A stretch of 64,000 bases of DNA, taken from positions 1,752,798-1,816,797 of the forward strand of contig NZ_CP061280.1 in assembly GCF_014541205.1 (NCBI RefSeq), read 5' to 3'. Each line of letters starts with the position of its first letter. The stretch's first letter is position 1. Source of the stretch: Mannheimia bovis (GTDB lineage: Bacteria > Pseudomonadota > Gammaproteobacteria > Enterobacterales > Pasteurellaceae). The position numbers and the translations under genes were made by a program. Shown here piece after piece: positions 18,412 through 27,627 of this stretch. The notes below the pieces were generated by a model that saw only the letters and a program-made list of their open reading frames with translations, was not told the origin of the DNA and made no database searches.

Positions 18412-19725
18412 ATGACATCAACTATTGCTTTCTTTGTATTAATCTGCGTACTGGTATTCGTACACGAATACGGGCACTTCTGGGCTGCTCGTAAATGTGG
18501 TGTAAAAGTAACCCGTTTTTCTATCGGGTTTGGCAAAGTATTGCTTAGAAAAACGGATAAGCACGGCACAGAATTTGCTTTCTCATTAATTCCTCTCGGC
18601 GGCTATGTGCAGATGTGGAATGGTGAGCAAGGTGTTGATGCGAGACCAGAACAATCATTAGCAACGAAGTCTGTTTTACAGCGTGCATTTATTATTGTCG
18701 CAGGTCCTGCTGCAAACTTTATTTTTGCAATACTGGCTTATTGGGTGGTATTTGTTTCAGGTATTCCAACCATTAAGCCTGTAATCGGCGAGGTGTTACC
18801 TAACACGATTGCAGCACAAGCTCAATTACCTGCTGAATTAGAAATTACTAAAATCGGTAATCAAAATATCCACGACTGGGAAAGTGCCTCTTTAGCACTA
18901 GTGGGTTCAATTGGAAGCAAAAATGTTCAAGTAGAAGGGCGATTAATTGATAGCCAAGCTACGCAGCATTATGAGTTAGATCTTTCCGGTTGGAACATTG
19001 ATAGCACTAAAGAAAATCCATTAACGGTATTAGGTATTCGCCCTAAAAGTACAAAGGTAATGCCAGAAATCAAAGATATTGTTGAAAATTCGCCTGCTGA
19101 AAAAGTAGGATTAGCTTCAGGCGATAGAATTCTCAAGGTTAATCAACAACCTTTTGATTGGGCTACGCTTGTTGAAAATGTTCAAACAGGCAATTTTATT
19201 GAACTCCAAGTTGAACAAAAAGGACAAATTAAGACACTAAGCATTCAGCCCGAAAAGCGAGATGACCGCTACATTATCGGCATTGTGCCAACATACGAAA
19301 GACTTGCAGATAAATATCGCACCGAATTAAAATATGATATTCTTACAGCATTTTATAAAAGTATTGAAAAAGTATGGTCTTTAATTCAAACCATACTGCA
19401 ATTTATCGGTAATTTAATTACCGGTGATTTATCAATTAAAAATTTAGGCGGTCCTATCTCAATGGCAAAAGGAGCTGGGGCAACGGCTGAAATTGGTTTA
19501 ATTTATTACTTAAGTTTTATGGCATTAATTAGCGTCAATTTAGGTGTAATGAATTTGTTTCCAATTTTACCACTAGATGGCGGTCAACTGGTTTTATTAG
19601 CTGTTGAAGCTGTTCAAGGTAAAGCATTATCTGAAAAAATACAAATGCTATTTCAACAAATCGGCATTGCATTTGTATTAGGATTAATGGTGTTTGCCTT
19701 TATCAATGATATTATTCATTTTTAA
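18412..19725 (+). CDS. rseP: Site-2 intramembrane metalloprotease RseP
   Basis: RseP cleaves anti-sigma factor RseA and leftover signal peptides within the inner membrane. The 437-residue protein has the zinc motif HEYGH at residues 18-22 in the first helix. Two PDZ domains fill the periplasmic middle (PEIKDIVENSPAEKVGLASG near 225-245 is in the second). The third zinc ligand is in NLFPILPLDGGQLV near the C-terminus. It sits directly between cdsA and bamA, the canonical position. Confidence 0.96.
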   Translation: MTSTIAFFVLICVLVFVHEYGHFWAARKCGVKVTRFSIGFGKVLLRKTDKHGTEFAFSLIPLGGYVQMWNGEQGVDARPEQSLATKSVLQRAFIIVAGPAANFIFAILAYWVVFVSGIPTIKPVIGEVLPNTIAAQAQLPAELEITKIGNQNIHDWESASLALVGSIGSKNVQVEGRLIDSQATQHYELDLSGWNIDSTKENPLTVLGIRPKSTKVMPEIKDIVENSPAEKVGLASGDRILKVNQQPFDWATLVENVQTGNFIELQVEQKGQIKTLSIQPEKRDDRYIIGIVPTYERLADKYRTELKYDILTAFYKSIEKVWSLIQTILQFIGNLITGDLSIKNLGGPISMAKGAGATAEIGLIYYLSFMALISVNLGVMNLFPILPLDGGQLVLLAVEAVQGKALSEKIQMLFQQIGIAFVLGLMVFAFINDIIHF

Positions 19726-19787
19726 CAAGCGGTTTATTTTTCTAATAATTTTGCAAATTAATGCAATACAATCATAGGATAATTTCA

Positions 19788-22172
19788 ATGAAAAAATTAT
19801 TACTTTCTTCTCTTTTAATTGCAAATGGTGTCATTGCTGCACCTTTCGTCGTTAAAGATATTCGTGTTGAAGGCGTTCAGCCAACAACAGGTGCAGCTAT
19901 TATTTCATCTATTCCTGTTAGAGTAGGTCAAACTGCAACAGATACGGATGTTTCCAATGTAGTTCGCCACTTATTCAGTCAGCAACGTTTTGCAGATGTG
20001 CGTGCAACACGAGAAGGCAATACCCTTGTAATTAAACTAGCAGAAAAACCGATTATCGGTAAAGTAGAAATTGAAGGTAATAAGGCTATTCCTAAAGACG
20101 CTTTGGAACAAAACTTAAAAGCAAACTTAATTGCTCAAGGCGAAATTTTTAATGCTGAAAAATTAGCAGCCTTTAAAGAGAGCCTAGTAGAGCATTACCG
20201 TTCTACAGGTCGCTATTTGGCAAAAGTAGATACGCTGGTCACAAACAGTGTTGAAGGCAGCGTAAATGTTAAATTAGTGCTTGATGAAGGCGATGTCACT
20301 CGTGCAAAAACGGTTAAGTTTGAAGGCAACAATGCCTTCTCTGAGAAAAAATTATTAGAAAACTTAGATATTCAACCTGATGTATCTTGGTGGAATATTT
20401 TTGAAAGCAGCAAATTTGAGCAAACCGCCTACCAAAAAGATTTAGAAACAATAAGAGATTTCTACTTAAATCGTGGTTATGCCAAATTCGCCATTGAAGA
20501 TAGCGATGTGCAGTTCAATGATGATAAAACCGAAGTGAACCTGACTTATAAATTAAATGAAGGCTCGAAATATAGCATCAGTGAAATGCGTATTATCGGC
20601 AACACTGCCAATATGGGTGATAAATTAAATCCATTATTAAAAGATTTTAAAGCAGGTCAAACCTTCCGTAAGTCTGATTTAACCCAGATTGATGAAGGAA
20701 TTAAAAGCATTTTAGGCGATGCCGGTTACGGTTCTGCTAAAGTAGATATTTATCCACAATTTAATGAAGATGATAAAACAGTAAAAATCAGCTTCGTGGT
20801 TGATGCCGGCCAACGCTTGTATGTGCATCGAATCCGCTTTGAAGGTAATGATGTAACTGCAGACTCTACCCTCCGCCGTGAAATGCGTCAGCAAGAAGGG
20901 GCTTGGTTATCAACCAACAACGTGAATTTAGGTAAGACTCGCTTGGAGAGAACCGGTTTCTATGAAAGTGTTGATATGTCAATGCTAAGTGTAGCCGACA
21001 AAAAAGACCAAGTTGATGTGGTATATAAAATCAAAGAACGTAATACAGGTAGCATTAACTTTGGTATCGGCTACGGTACAGAAAGTGGTATCAGCTACCA
21101 AGCAGGTATCAAACAAGATAACTTCTTAGGTATGGGCTCAACCATCAGCTTAAGCGGCCAACGTAATGACTACGGCACCAGTGTAAACTTAGGCTACACC
21201 GAACCGTACTTCACTAAAGATGGGGTAAGTTTAGGTGGCAATGTCTTCTATGAAGATTTCGATAACTCAAAAAATGATAACGTCGCTTCATACAAACGCC
21301 AAACTTATGGTATTAGCAGTACGCTTGGTTTCCCGGTGAATGAAAATAACTCATACTACTTAGGCTTAGGCTATACGCACGATAAGATTAAAAATGCCTC
21401 TCGTGAATATACCCGTGAAAAATATGTGAAATCAATGAACTTTGAGTTTGATCCGAACTCAAATTACTATGAAAAAATCAAAGCAGATGATTTCGATTTC
21501 TCACTTGGCTGGAACTATAGCAGCTTAAATAGAGGCTATTTCCCAACGGAAGGAACAACTGCAAATATCGGTGGTAAAATCACTATTCCGGGTTCTGATA
21601 ATAAATATTATCGTGTGAGTTCCGACTTTAGAAACTATTTCCCATTAAACCGTGAACATAAATGGGTTATCTCAACTAAAGCGAGTGTGGCTTATGCTAA
21701 CGGATTGAGCGGAAAAGAAGTGCCTTTCTACCAACTCTACACCGCCGGTGGTATTGGTACGCTAAGAGGTTTTGCTTATGGTGCAATAGGTCCGCAAGCG
21801 ATTTACTACAATGCAAAAGATAAACTGTTTAATCGTACTTACGATAATGACATTATCGGCGGTAACGCATTAGCGGCTGCAAGTTTGGAATTAATTACCC
21901 CTACGCCATTTGTGAGTGAGAAATATCAACACAATGTAAGAACCTCGATCTTCGTCGATGCCGCTAGTGCGTGGAATACCAAATGGAAGCAAACCGATTA
22001 CCCAACCTTGCCTGACTATGGAGACTTCAAACGTTTCCGTGCTTCAGCAGGTATTGCGTTCCAATGGATGTCACCAATTGGTCCATTGTCATTCTCTTAT
22101 GCGAAACCAATTCGTAAATACGACAAGGACGAAATTGAACAATTCCAATTTAATATTGGTAGCTCATTCTAA
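19788..22172 (+). CDS. bamA: Outer membrane protein assembly factor BamA
   Basis: BamA is the barrel that inserts other beta-barrels into the outer membrane. The ATG at 19788, after AGGAT, gives MKKLLLSSLLIANGVIAAPF, a clean signal peptide; the frame upstream of it runs through a USS. The 794-residue precursor has five POTRA repeats (about 20-420) and a C-terminal 16-strand barrel. The barrel motif GGIGTLRGFAYG near residue 660 matches the conserved loop-6 (V/L)RGF, and the protein ends in a terminal aromatic, FQFNIGSSF. Confidence 0.96.
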   Translation: MKKLLLSSLLIANGVIAAPFVVKDIRVEGVQPTTGAAIISSIPVRVGQTATDTDVSNVVRHLFSQQRFADVRATREGNTLVIKLAEKPIIGKVEIEGNKAIPKDALEQNLKANLIAQGEIFNAEKLAAFKESLVEHYRSTGRYLAKVDTLVTNSVEGSVNVKLVLDEGDVTRAKTVKFEGNNAFSEKKLLENLDIQPDVSWWNIFESSKFEQTAYQKDLETIRDFYLNRGYAKFAIEDSDVQFNDDKTEVNLTYKLNEGSKYSISEMRIIGNTANMGDKLNPLLKDFKAGQTFRKSDLTQIDEGIKSILGDAGYGSAKVDIYPQFNEDDKTVKISFVVDAGQRLYVHRIRFEGNDVTADSTLRREMRQQEGAWLSTNNVNLGKTRLERTGFYESVDMSMLSVADKKDQVDVVYKIKERNTGSINFGIGYGTESGISYQAGIKQDNFLGMGSTISLSGQRNDYGTSVNLGYTEPYFTKDGVSLGGNVFYEDFDNSKNDNVASYKRQTYGISSTLGFPVNENNSYYLGLGYTHDKIKNASREYTREKYVKSMNFEFDPNSNYYEKIKADDFDFSLGWNYSSLNRGYFPTEGTTANIGGKITIPGSDNKYYRVSSDFRNYFPLNREHKWVISTKASVAYANGLSGKEVPFYQLYTAGGIGTLRGFAYGAIGPQAIYYNAKDKLFNRTYDNDIIGGNALAAASLELITPTPFVSEKYQHNVRTSIFVDAASAWNTKWKQTDYPTLPDYGDFKRFRASAGIAFQWMSPIGPLSFSYAKPIRKYDKDEIEQFQFNIGSSF

Positions 22173-22247
22173 TTAACCTCAGCGGTTAAAATTGCAAAAA
22201 AATCTGCAAATCTAACCGCTTACCTTCATATAGATTAAGGAAAACAA

Positions 22248-23033
22248 ATGAAAAAATTATTTAAAATCGCAGGTTTAACCGCTGCTCTTGCAACGGCAAC
22301 AGGTATGGCAAATGCAGCAGATACGATCGGTTTCGTTGATCCAACCTACGTTTTACAAAACCACCCTGTGTTATTAGATGCTTCAGCAAAATTCGATAAA
22401 TTTATGAAAGAAAGCCAAGAAAAGTTTGCCGAAGAAGATAAGAAATTAGCTGAAGAGAATAAAGCACTCACTGCTGAACGTGATAAAATTAATGCCGACG
22501 CTCAAAAATTACAAGATGAGCAAAAGACGGTAGAAGCGAATATTAAAAAGAAAGTCGCAGCTTTAGAGAAAGAAGCTCCACGCTTACGCTCAAAAGATAT
22601 TCAAGCTCGTCAAAACGCAATTCAAAAAGAAGCCGATGCTTTCCAAAAGAAAGTAGAAGCTATTCAAAAGCGTGAAGCAGATTTTGCTAAAAAAGCAGAA
22701 GCATTCCAAAAACGTGCTGACGAGTTCCAGCAAAAAATTGAGCAAGCGAACAAAGAAAATGGCGGCATTAACCCACAAGAAGCTCAAAAACAAGCGGTAG
22801 AAGAAGTGAATGCTACTATCAAAGAAATAGCAAAATCGAAAGGTTACACGTTAGTTCTGCAACCACAAATTGCACTTTATGCGGAAGATGAAAGCAAAGA
22901 TATCACCGAAGCAGTGCTTGAAGCGATTGTGAAAAAACACCCAGAAATCAAATTAGAAAAACCGACAGATCCAGCTCAAGCAGAAACGAAACCTGAAGGT
23001 GCTGAAACCAAACCAGAAGAAGCGAAAAAATAA
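22248..23033 (+). CDS. skp: Periplasmic chaperone Skp/OmpH, extended form
   Basis: Skp holds unfolded outer-membrane proteins on their way to BamA. The protein has a signal peptide (about 1-23, cut near NAADT), then [14 protein letters not shown] and a long alpha-helical coiled coil. Within it a Phe-Gln-Lys-rich unit recurs ([33 protein letters not shown]). At 261 residues it is much longer than the E. coli protein (about 160). The extra length is the repeated coiled coil plus a low-complexity acidic tail with [14 protein letters not shown]. It directly follows bamA, and its stop overlaps the lpxD start. Confidence 0.9.
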   Translation: MKKLFKIAGLTAALATATGMANAADTIGFVDPTYVLQNHPVLLDASAKFDKFMKESQEKFAEEDKKLAEENKALTAERDKINADAQKLQDEQKTVEANIKKKVAALEKEAPRLRSKDIQARQNAIQKEADAFQKKVEAIQKREADFAKKAEAFQKRADEFQQKIEQANKENGGINPQEAQKQAVEEVNATIKEIAKSKGYTLVLQPQIALYAEDESKDITEAVLEAIVKKHPEIKLEKPTDPAQAETKPEGAETKPEEAKK

Positions 23034-24058
23034 TGGCAACTTTCCGTTTACTTAATTTAGCGGAGCATATCGGCGGTACTCTTAGGGGTAACGCCGATTT
23101 GGCTATTCAAAGCATAGCCGCTTTAGATAAAGCAAACAGCTCGCAAATTACCTTTATCTCAAATGCAAAATATCGGGAAAATTTAACCGCTTGTAATGCT
23201 GGGGCAATCATCGTTAGCCCTGCAGATGTTGAATTTTGCCGTGAAGATCAAAATTTAATTATTGTGGCGAATCCTTATGTTGCCTACGCCTTACTCGCAC
23301 AATATATGGACTCTACCCCAAAAGCGGCAACAGGCATTCACCCGAATGCTGTCATTTCGCCTGAAGCCAAATTAGGTAATAATGTGTCTATTGGGGCAAA
23401 TGCCGTGATTGAAAGCGGTGTAGAGCTAGGCGATGATGCGATAATCGGTGCAGGCTGCTTTGTCGGCAAAAACAGTAAAATCGGAGCAAGAACCCAACTT
23501 TGGGCAAATGTGTCGGTTTATCACAATGTGCAAATCGGCTCTGATTGTTTAATTCAATCTTCTGCTGTGATTGGTAGCGATGGTTTCGGTTATGCTAACG
23601 ATAAAGGGCAATGGATTAAAATTCCACAAACCGGTGGTGTGATTATCGGCAATCGTGTAGAAATCGGCTCTTGCACCTGTATTGATAGGGGGGCACTAGA
23701 TCCAACCGTTATTGAAGATAATGTGATCATTGATAACCTTTGCCAAATCGCCCATAATGTTCATATTGGTTTTGGTACTGCTGTCGCAGGCGGTGTCATT
23801 ATGGCGGGGAGTCTCAAAGTCGGTCGTTTCTGCCAAATTGGCGGGGCGAGCGTAATCAACGGTCATATGGAAATCTGTGATGGTGCAATTATTACCGGTA
23901 TGGGAATGGTGATGCGACCAATTACAGAAAAAGGCATTTATTCATCAGGTATTCCGCTACAAACAAATAAAGAGTGGCGTAAAACTGCCGCATTAGTGAT
24001 GAATATTGATGAAATGAACAAACGTTTAAAATCGTTAGAAAAACATTTTAACGATTAA
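23033..24058 (+). CDS. lpxD: UDP-3-O-acyl-glucosamine N-acyltransferase
   Basis: LpxD adds the second N-linked acyl chain in lipid A synthesis. The 341-residue protein has the N-terminal uridine-binding domain ([16 protein letters not shown]). A left-handed beta-helix of hexapeptide repeats follows from about residue 100 ([20 protein letters not shown]), then a C-terminal helix. A histidine in the active region lies in [14 protein letters not shown] within the gene (23186-23194) encodes ENLTACNAG. Its start overlaps the skp stop. Confidence 0.95.
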   Translation: MATFRLLNLAEHIGGTLRGNADLAIQSIAALDKANSSQITFISNAKYRENLTACNAGAIIVSPADVEFCREDQNLIIVANPYVAYALLAQYMDSTPKAATGIHPNAVISPEAKLGNNVSIGANAVIESGVELGDDAIIGAGCFVGKNSKIGARTQLWANVSVYHNVQIGSDCLIQSSAVIGSDGFGYANDKGQWIKIPQTGGVIIGNRVEIGSCTCIDRGALDPTVIEDNVIIDNLCQIAHNVHIGFGTAVAGGVIMAGSLKVGRFCQIGGASVINGHMEICDGAIITGMGMVMRPITEKGIYSSGIPLQTNKEWRKTAALVMNIDEMNKRLKSLEKHFND

Positions 24059-24092
24059 TTTTTACTGAGAGTTTTTTATTTAGAGGTCTAAA

Positions 24093-24560
24093 GTGACAGA
24101 AATTACAACTGAAAATCGTGAATCAAAAATTATTGAAGTTACCGAAATTATGGGTATGTTACCACACAGATACCCTTTCCTTTTAGTGGATCGTGTAACG
24201 GATTATGAAGCAGGGAAATGGTTAAAAGCGATTAAAAATGTAACCTTTAATGAACCTTGTTTTACAGGGCATTTCCCAAGTGCTCCGATTTTCCCGGGCG
24301 TACTTATTCTTGAAGCAATGGCTCAAGCAACAGGTGTATTAGCGGTTGCGACCTATGGCAAATTAAGTGACGATGAACTTTACTACTTCGCCGCTATTGA
24401 TAATGCCCGCTTTAAACGCCCTGTTGTACCCGGCGATCAACTTCAACTTGAAGTCGAATTTTTAAAAGAAGTTCGTGGTATTACTAAATTCACAGGTAAA
24501 GCATACGTTGATGGAAAATTAGTGTGTGAAGCAGACTTAATGTGTGCACGCCGTAAATAA
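24093..24560 (+). CDS. fabZ: (3R)-hydroxyacyl-ACP dehydratase FabZ
   Basis: FabZ dehydrates beta-hydroxyacyl-ACP in fatty acid synthesis, and so competes with LpxA/LpxD for substrate. The 155-residue hot-dog-fold protein has the catalytic histidine in [11 protein letters not shown] and the glutamate in [23 protein letters not shown] near the N-terminus is family-typical. An in-frame start is not contested. It lies between lpxD and lpxA, as in E. coli, which is thought to balance lipid A and phospholipid output. Confidence 0.97.
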   Translation: MTEITTENRESKIIEVTEIMGMLPHRYPFLLVDRVTDYEAGKWLKAIKNVTFNEPCFTGHFPSAPIFPGVLILEAMAQATGVLAVATYGKLSDDELYYFAAIDNARFKRPVVPGDQLQLEVEFLKEVRGITKFTGKAYVDGKLVCEADLMCARRK

Positions 24561-24588
24561 CTAACTAGCTATATTAGAGGAGCTAACG

Positions 24589-25383
24589 ATGCGTCTAATT
24601 GACTCAACAGCTAAAATCAGCCCACTTGCAATCATTGAAGATGGTGCACAAATTGGTGCTAATGTTGAAATTGGCCCATACTCTGTGATCGGCAAAGATG
24701 TAAAAATTGGTGCAAGAACAAAAATCCATTCCCACGTTGTGATCAACGGGGTAACTGAAATTGGCGAAGACAACCATATTTTCCAATTTGCCAGCATTGG
24801 TGAAATCAACCAAGATTTAAAATATCAAGGTGAACCAACCAAAGTCATCATTGGCAATCGTAACCGTATTCGTGAAAGCGTGACTATTCACCGTGGTACA
24901 ATTCAAGGCGGCGGCGTGACAAAAATCGGTGATGATAACCTATTTATGATCAACACCCACATTGCCCACGACTGCTCTATCGGCAACCGCTGTATTATTG
25001 CTAATAACGGTACACTTGCCGGACACGTCACGCTTGACGATTTCGTGATTGTAGGCGGAATGTCTGCAATCCATCAGTTTGTGGTAATTGGCTCGCACGT
25101 TATGCTCGGTGGCGGCTCAATGGTAAGCCAAGACGTACCACCTTATGTGATGGCACAAGGCAACCACGCTCGTCCGTTTGGTATAAACCTTGAAGGTTTA
25201 AAACGTCGTGGTTTTGACAAAGCGACAATGCACGCCATCCGCAAAGTGTATAAATTGATTTACTCAAGCGGAAAAACATTAGAAGAAAGCCTTGTAGAAA
25301 TTGAACAACTGGCAGAAAGCGAACCGGCTGTTGCTATTTTCAAAGCGTTCTTCAAACGCTCAACACGAGGCATTATTCGCTAA
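24589..25383 (+). CDS. lpxA: UDP-N-acetylglucosamine O-acyltransferase
   Basis: LpxA catalyses the first acyl transfer of lipid A synthesis in the cytoplasm. The 264-residue protein is a left-handed beta-helix ([20 protein letters not shown]). The catalytic histidine region is [12 protein letters not shown], and [20 protein letters not shown] follows. The C-terminal helical part begins near [12 protein letters not shown]. The gene ends the cluster at a strong terminator. The lpxB, rnhB and dnaE genes that follow in E. coli are not here. Confidence 0.97.
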   Translation: MRLIDSTAKISPLAIIEDGAQIGANVEIGPYSVIGKDVKIGARTKIHSHVVINGVTEIGEDNHIFQFASIGEINQDLKYQGEPTKVIIGNRNRIRESVTIHRGTIQGGGVTKIGDDNLFMINTHIAHDCSIGNRCIIANNGTLAGHVTLDDFVIVGGMSAIHQFVVIGSHVMLGGGSMVSQDVPPYVMAQGNHARPFGINLEGLKRRGFDKATMHAIRKVYKLIYSSGKTLEESLVEIEQLAESEPAVAIFKAFFKRSTRGIIR

Positions 25384-25390
25384 ATTAAAA

Positions 25391-25428
25391 TAAACCCCAG
25401 AAAATTACATTTCTGGGGTTTATTTTTA
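25391..25428. terminator. Bidirectional terminator between lpxA and mnmC
   Basis: TAAACCCCAGAAA (25391-25403) and TTTCTGGGGTTTA (25410-25422) make a 13-bp stem with a 6-base loop. TTTTTATT follows on the plus strand. A-rich sequence on the other side gives a T-tail for the converging mnmC. Confidence 0.9.
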
Positions 25429-27426
25429 TTCAACCGTAGAGCCTTTTAGCAACTTGCGTAACCAGGTTCTATTTGGGCTTAAATTATGCCAAATATCTTC
25501 GCTGATTGGCACAGGTTCGTTTGCAATCAAACTTGCCAATAGCTCCCCCAATAATGGAGCGGTTGTTAAACCACGAGAAGCCAGGCCATTCACCATATAT
25601 AAATTTGCAAAAATTTCCGCATTTTCGACCGCTTGTTTGCGTCGTAGCTGATTGTATAAATTGGCATACTGCTCTTTTTGGCGAGTAAAATGATGAACTG
25701 CCCCCACCATTGGAACACGATCTCTAAACGCAGCCCGAATACCAACTTTCGCTAAATTTTGCGAACAGTCAATGTCGTTTGTCCACTCACAAGCGGTTAA
25801 ATTTTGCTGAAGTTTCGCAATATTTTCAGCGTGTTCTGCTTCGCTAAAATCTATTTCTGCATTATCTCGAATATGGCTTGCCCCAATGCAATGTGTCCCC
25901 GATTTCGCCATCGGCGTTAAATAACCATCATAACAGACCACACATTTTAACTTTTGTAATTGCGTTGTAGTAGGAATTTGGCTCACTTGACCTCGCACAG
26001 GATAAAGCGGAATGCCGTTGGCTTGGCTAAATTCATTCAATGTATGCCCATTTGCCAGCACAACAGCTTGGTGTTGATACATCTTGCCATCTGTCTGCCA
26101 TTGCCAGTTTCCGTTTGAAAACTGCAAATTCTCAACGTTATGATTAAGCACTATTTTCAGCCCTTTGGTTACAAGCCACGCAAAACCATTTCTCACGAAT
26201 TGTATTGGTGAAAGCCAACCTCCTTGCGGAATAAAAGCCCCGCCTTTTGGTACATTTAAACCTAATTTCTCGCTTAATTCATCAGCAGAACATAATTTAA
26301 ATAGTGTTTCGTCATCGGTCTGCTCTGCCATTTTTTCCAATTTTTTCGCAGTTTTATCATTATAGGCATAAAGCACCACTCCATTTAGATTATGTTCAAA
26401 TTCTACTTCCGTTTTAAGCTGAGCTAATCGTTGCAAGGCATAATCAAAACTGTGGATATAAAACCGCACATTTCGCTCATCGTCATCACTCAATTGTGGA
26501 TAAATCGCCCCCTGTAAATTACCGGAGGCATTCATTGCGACATTTTCGTCTTTACAATAAAGCGTAACTTGCTTGCCTTTTTCTAATAGCGATAAAGCAA
26601 CAAACAAACTTGCCACACCACCACCAATAATCGCAATATCTTCCACATTTTCATTTTTTGCATAAAAATAGGGGTAACGTGGCGACTGATTTTCAGCATC
26701 TAATGATTTCTCACCCCACAACATTTCCCGTTTTTTGCCGAAACCTTTACGTTTTTTCACGTCAAAACCCGCTGTTTGCAAACCTCGTCTGACACGACTT
26801 GAAGCAGTGAAAGTTGCAAAGCTGCCGCCATTCGTACTTAAACGGAACATTTGTTGATATAGATGCTCATTCCACATTTCCGGATTTTTGTCCGGTGAAA
26901 AGCCATCTAAAAACCACGCATCGACTATTCCATTATAAAGATCGCCTAACTGAGGTAAGTTCTCCGCAATATCGCCAAACCATAAGTCCAAATAAATATT
27001 TTTAAAGTGATAACGCTGACAGCCGTTCTGGCGTGGTTGCCAACAAGCGGTCAAATTTTCAGATAATGTTGCAAATTGCGGGTAATGTTGATGAATTTCG
27101 CTTAGTTGGCTTGAAGTTAGAGGAAATTTTTCAAATGAAATAAAATAAAGCCGTTTGAGTTTACTTTGTGGAAATTCCACTTGAAATTGTTGGAATTTAT
27201 CAGCAACCGCTAAAAAATTTAATCCTGTGCCAAAGCCGGTTTCTGCAATCACGAATGCCTCTCTGCTATGCGATAGCCATTTTTCCCAAAGTTGATTACC
27301 TTCTTGGAAAACATACTGGCTTTCCGCCAAGCCGTCTTGGGTGGAAAAATAAATATCATCAAACTGTGCGGAAACCGGCGTGTTCGCAGCATTAAAAAAG
27401 AGCGAAGCAAAGGTAAGTTTATCCAT
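25426..27426 (-). CDS. mnmC: Bifunctional tRNA 5-methylaminomethyl-2-thiouridine synthase MnmC
   Basis: MnmC carries out the last two steps of mnm5s2U34 formation in tRNA. The 666-residue protein is the fused form. An N-terminal SAM-methyltransferase domain (about 1-245) has FVIAETGFGTGLNFLA and DAWFLDGFSPDKNPEMW. A C-terminal FAD oxidase begins near IAIIGGGVASLFVALSLLEKG (first 20 residues shown by position about 258-277) and contains YPVRGQVSQIP. Three exact USS cores lie inside it, encoding ENLTACWQP, QNLTACEW and KQAVENAEIF. It converges on lpxA. Confidence 0.95.
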   Translation of the reverse strand: MDKLTFASLFFNAANTPVSAQFDDIYFSTQDGLAESQYVFQEGNQLWEKWLSHSREAFVIAETGFGTGLNFLAVADKFQQFQVEFPQSKLKRLYFISFEKFPLTSSQLSEIHQHYPQFATLSENLTACWQPRQNGCQRYHFKNIYLDLWFGDIAENLPQLGDLYNGIVDAWFLDGFSPDKNPEMWNEHLYQQMFRLSTNGGSFATFTASSRVRRGLQTAGFDVKKRKGFGKKREMLWGEKSLDAENQSPRYPYFYAKNENVEDIAIIGGGVASLFVALSLLEKGKQVTLYCKDENVAMNASGNLQGAIYPQLSDDDERNVRFYIHSFDYALQRLAQLKTEVEFEHNLNGVVLYAYNDKTAKKLEKMAEQTDDETLFKLCSADELSEKLGLNVPKGGAFIPQGGWLSPIQFVRNGFAWLVTKGLKIVLNHNVENLQFSNGNWQWQTDGKMYQHQAVVLANGHTLNEFSQANGIPLYPVRGQVSQIPTTTQLQKLKCVVCYDGYLTPMAKSGTHCIGASHIRDNAEIDFSEAEHAENIAKLQQNLTACEWTNDIDCSQNLAKVGIRAAFRDRVPMVGAVHHFTRQKEQYANLYNQLRRKQAVENAEIFANLYMVNGLASRGLTTAPLLGELLASLIANEPVPISEDIWHNLSPNRTWLRKLLKGSTVE

Positions 27427-27442
27427 TTTTTTCTACCAAAAG

Positions 27443-27472
27443 AAAACACGGAAAACCCTAAGATTTTCCGTG
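27443..27472 (-). terminator. Terminator behind the 26-residue ORF
   Basis: On the minus strand CACGGAAAA (27472-27464) and TTTTCCGTG (27455-27447) form a 9-bp stem with an 8-base loop, followed by TTTTCTTTT. It lies about 20 bp after the small ORF's stop and ends just before the mnmC start. The small ORF is therefore an independent transcription unit, and mnmC depends on read-through or its own promoter. Confidence 0.8.
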
Positions 27473-27493
27473 CTTTAAACTAAAATGATGATG

Positions 27494-27574
27494 TTAGAAA
27501 ATATTATAAGCCATAAATACGATCATACTTAATGCACCAATAACCGTCATCATTGAATAACCGAAAGTACCCAT
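27494..27574 (-). CDS. Small hydrophobic protein of 26 residues, function unknown
   Basis: I do not recognise this gene. The ORF starts MGTFGYSMM and ends MAYNIF. Apart from a few residues at each end it is one uncharged stretch (MMTVIGALSMIVFMAY) able to span a membrane. Support comes from its signals: AGAGGA 8 bases before the ATG, an extended -10 (TGGTAAAAT) about 35 bp upstream, and a clean terminator 22 bp after the stop. No longer frame competes on this strand. Single-helix proteins of this size often adjust larger membrane complexes; any such role here is a guess. A non-coding RNA is the alternative. Confidence 0.62.
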   Translation of the reverse strand: MGTFGYSMMTVIGALSMIVFMAYNIF

Positions 27575-27610
27575 AGTGAAATCCTCTTTATAGTTGTTTA
27601 ATTCGCTTGC

Positions 27611-27619
27611 ATTTTACCA
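27611..27619 (-). promoter_or_regulatory. Extended -10 promoter for the 26-residue ORF
   Basis: On the minus strand TGGTAAAAT (27619-27611) is an extended -10 (TGN-TAAAAT), 37 bp before the ATG. The -35 region holds only TTCAAC at 16 bp spacing, a weak match. It lies just beyond the 3' end of trpCF, so the ORF can also be read from there. Confidence 0.5.
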
Positions 27620-27627
27620 CAAATTCG

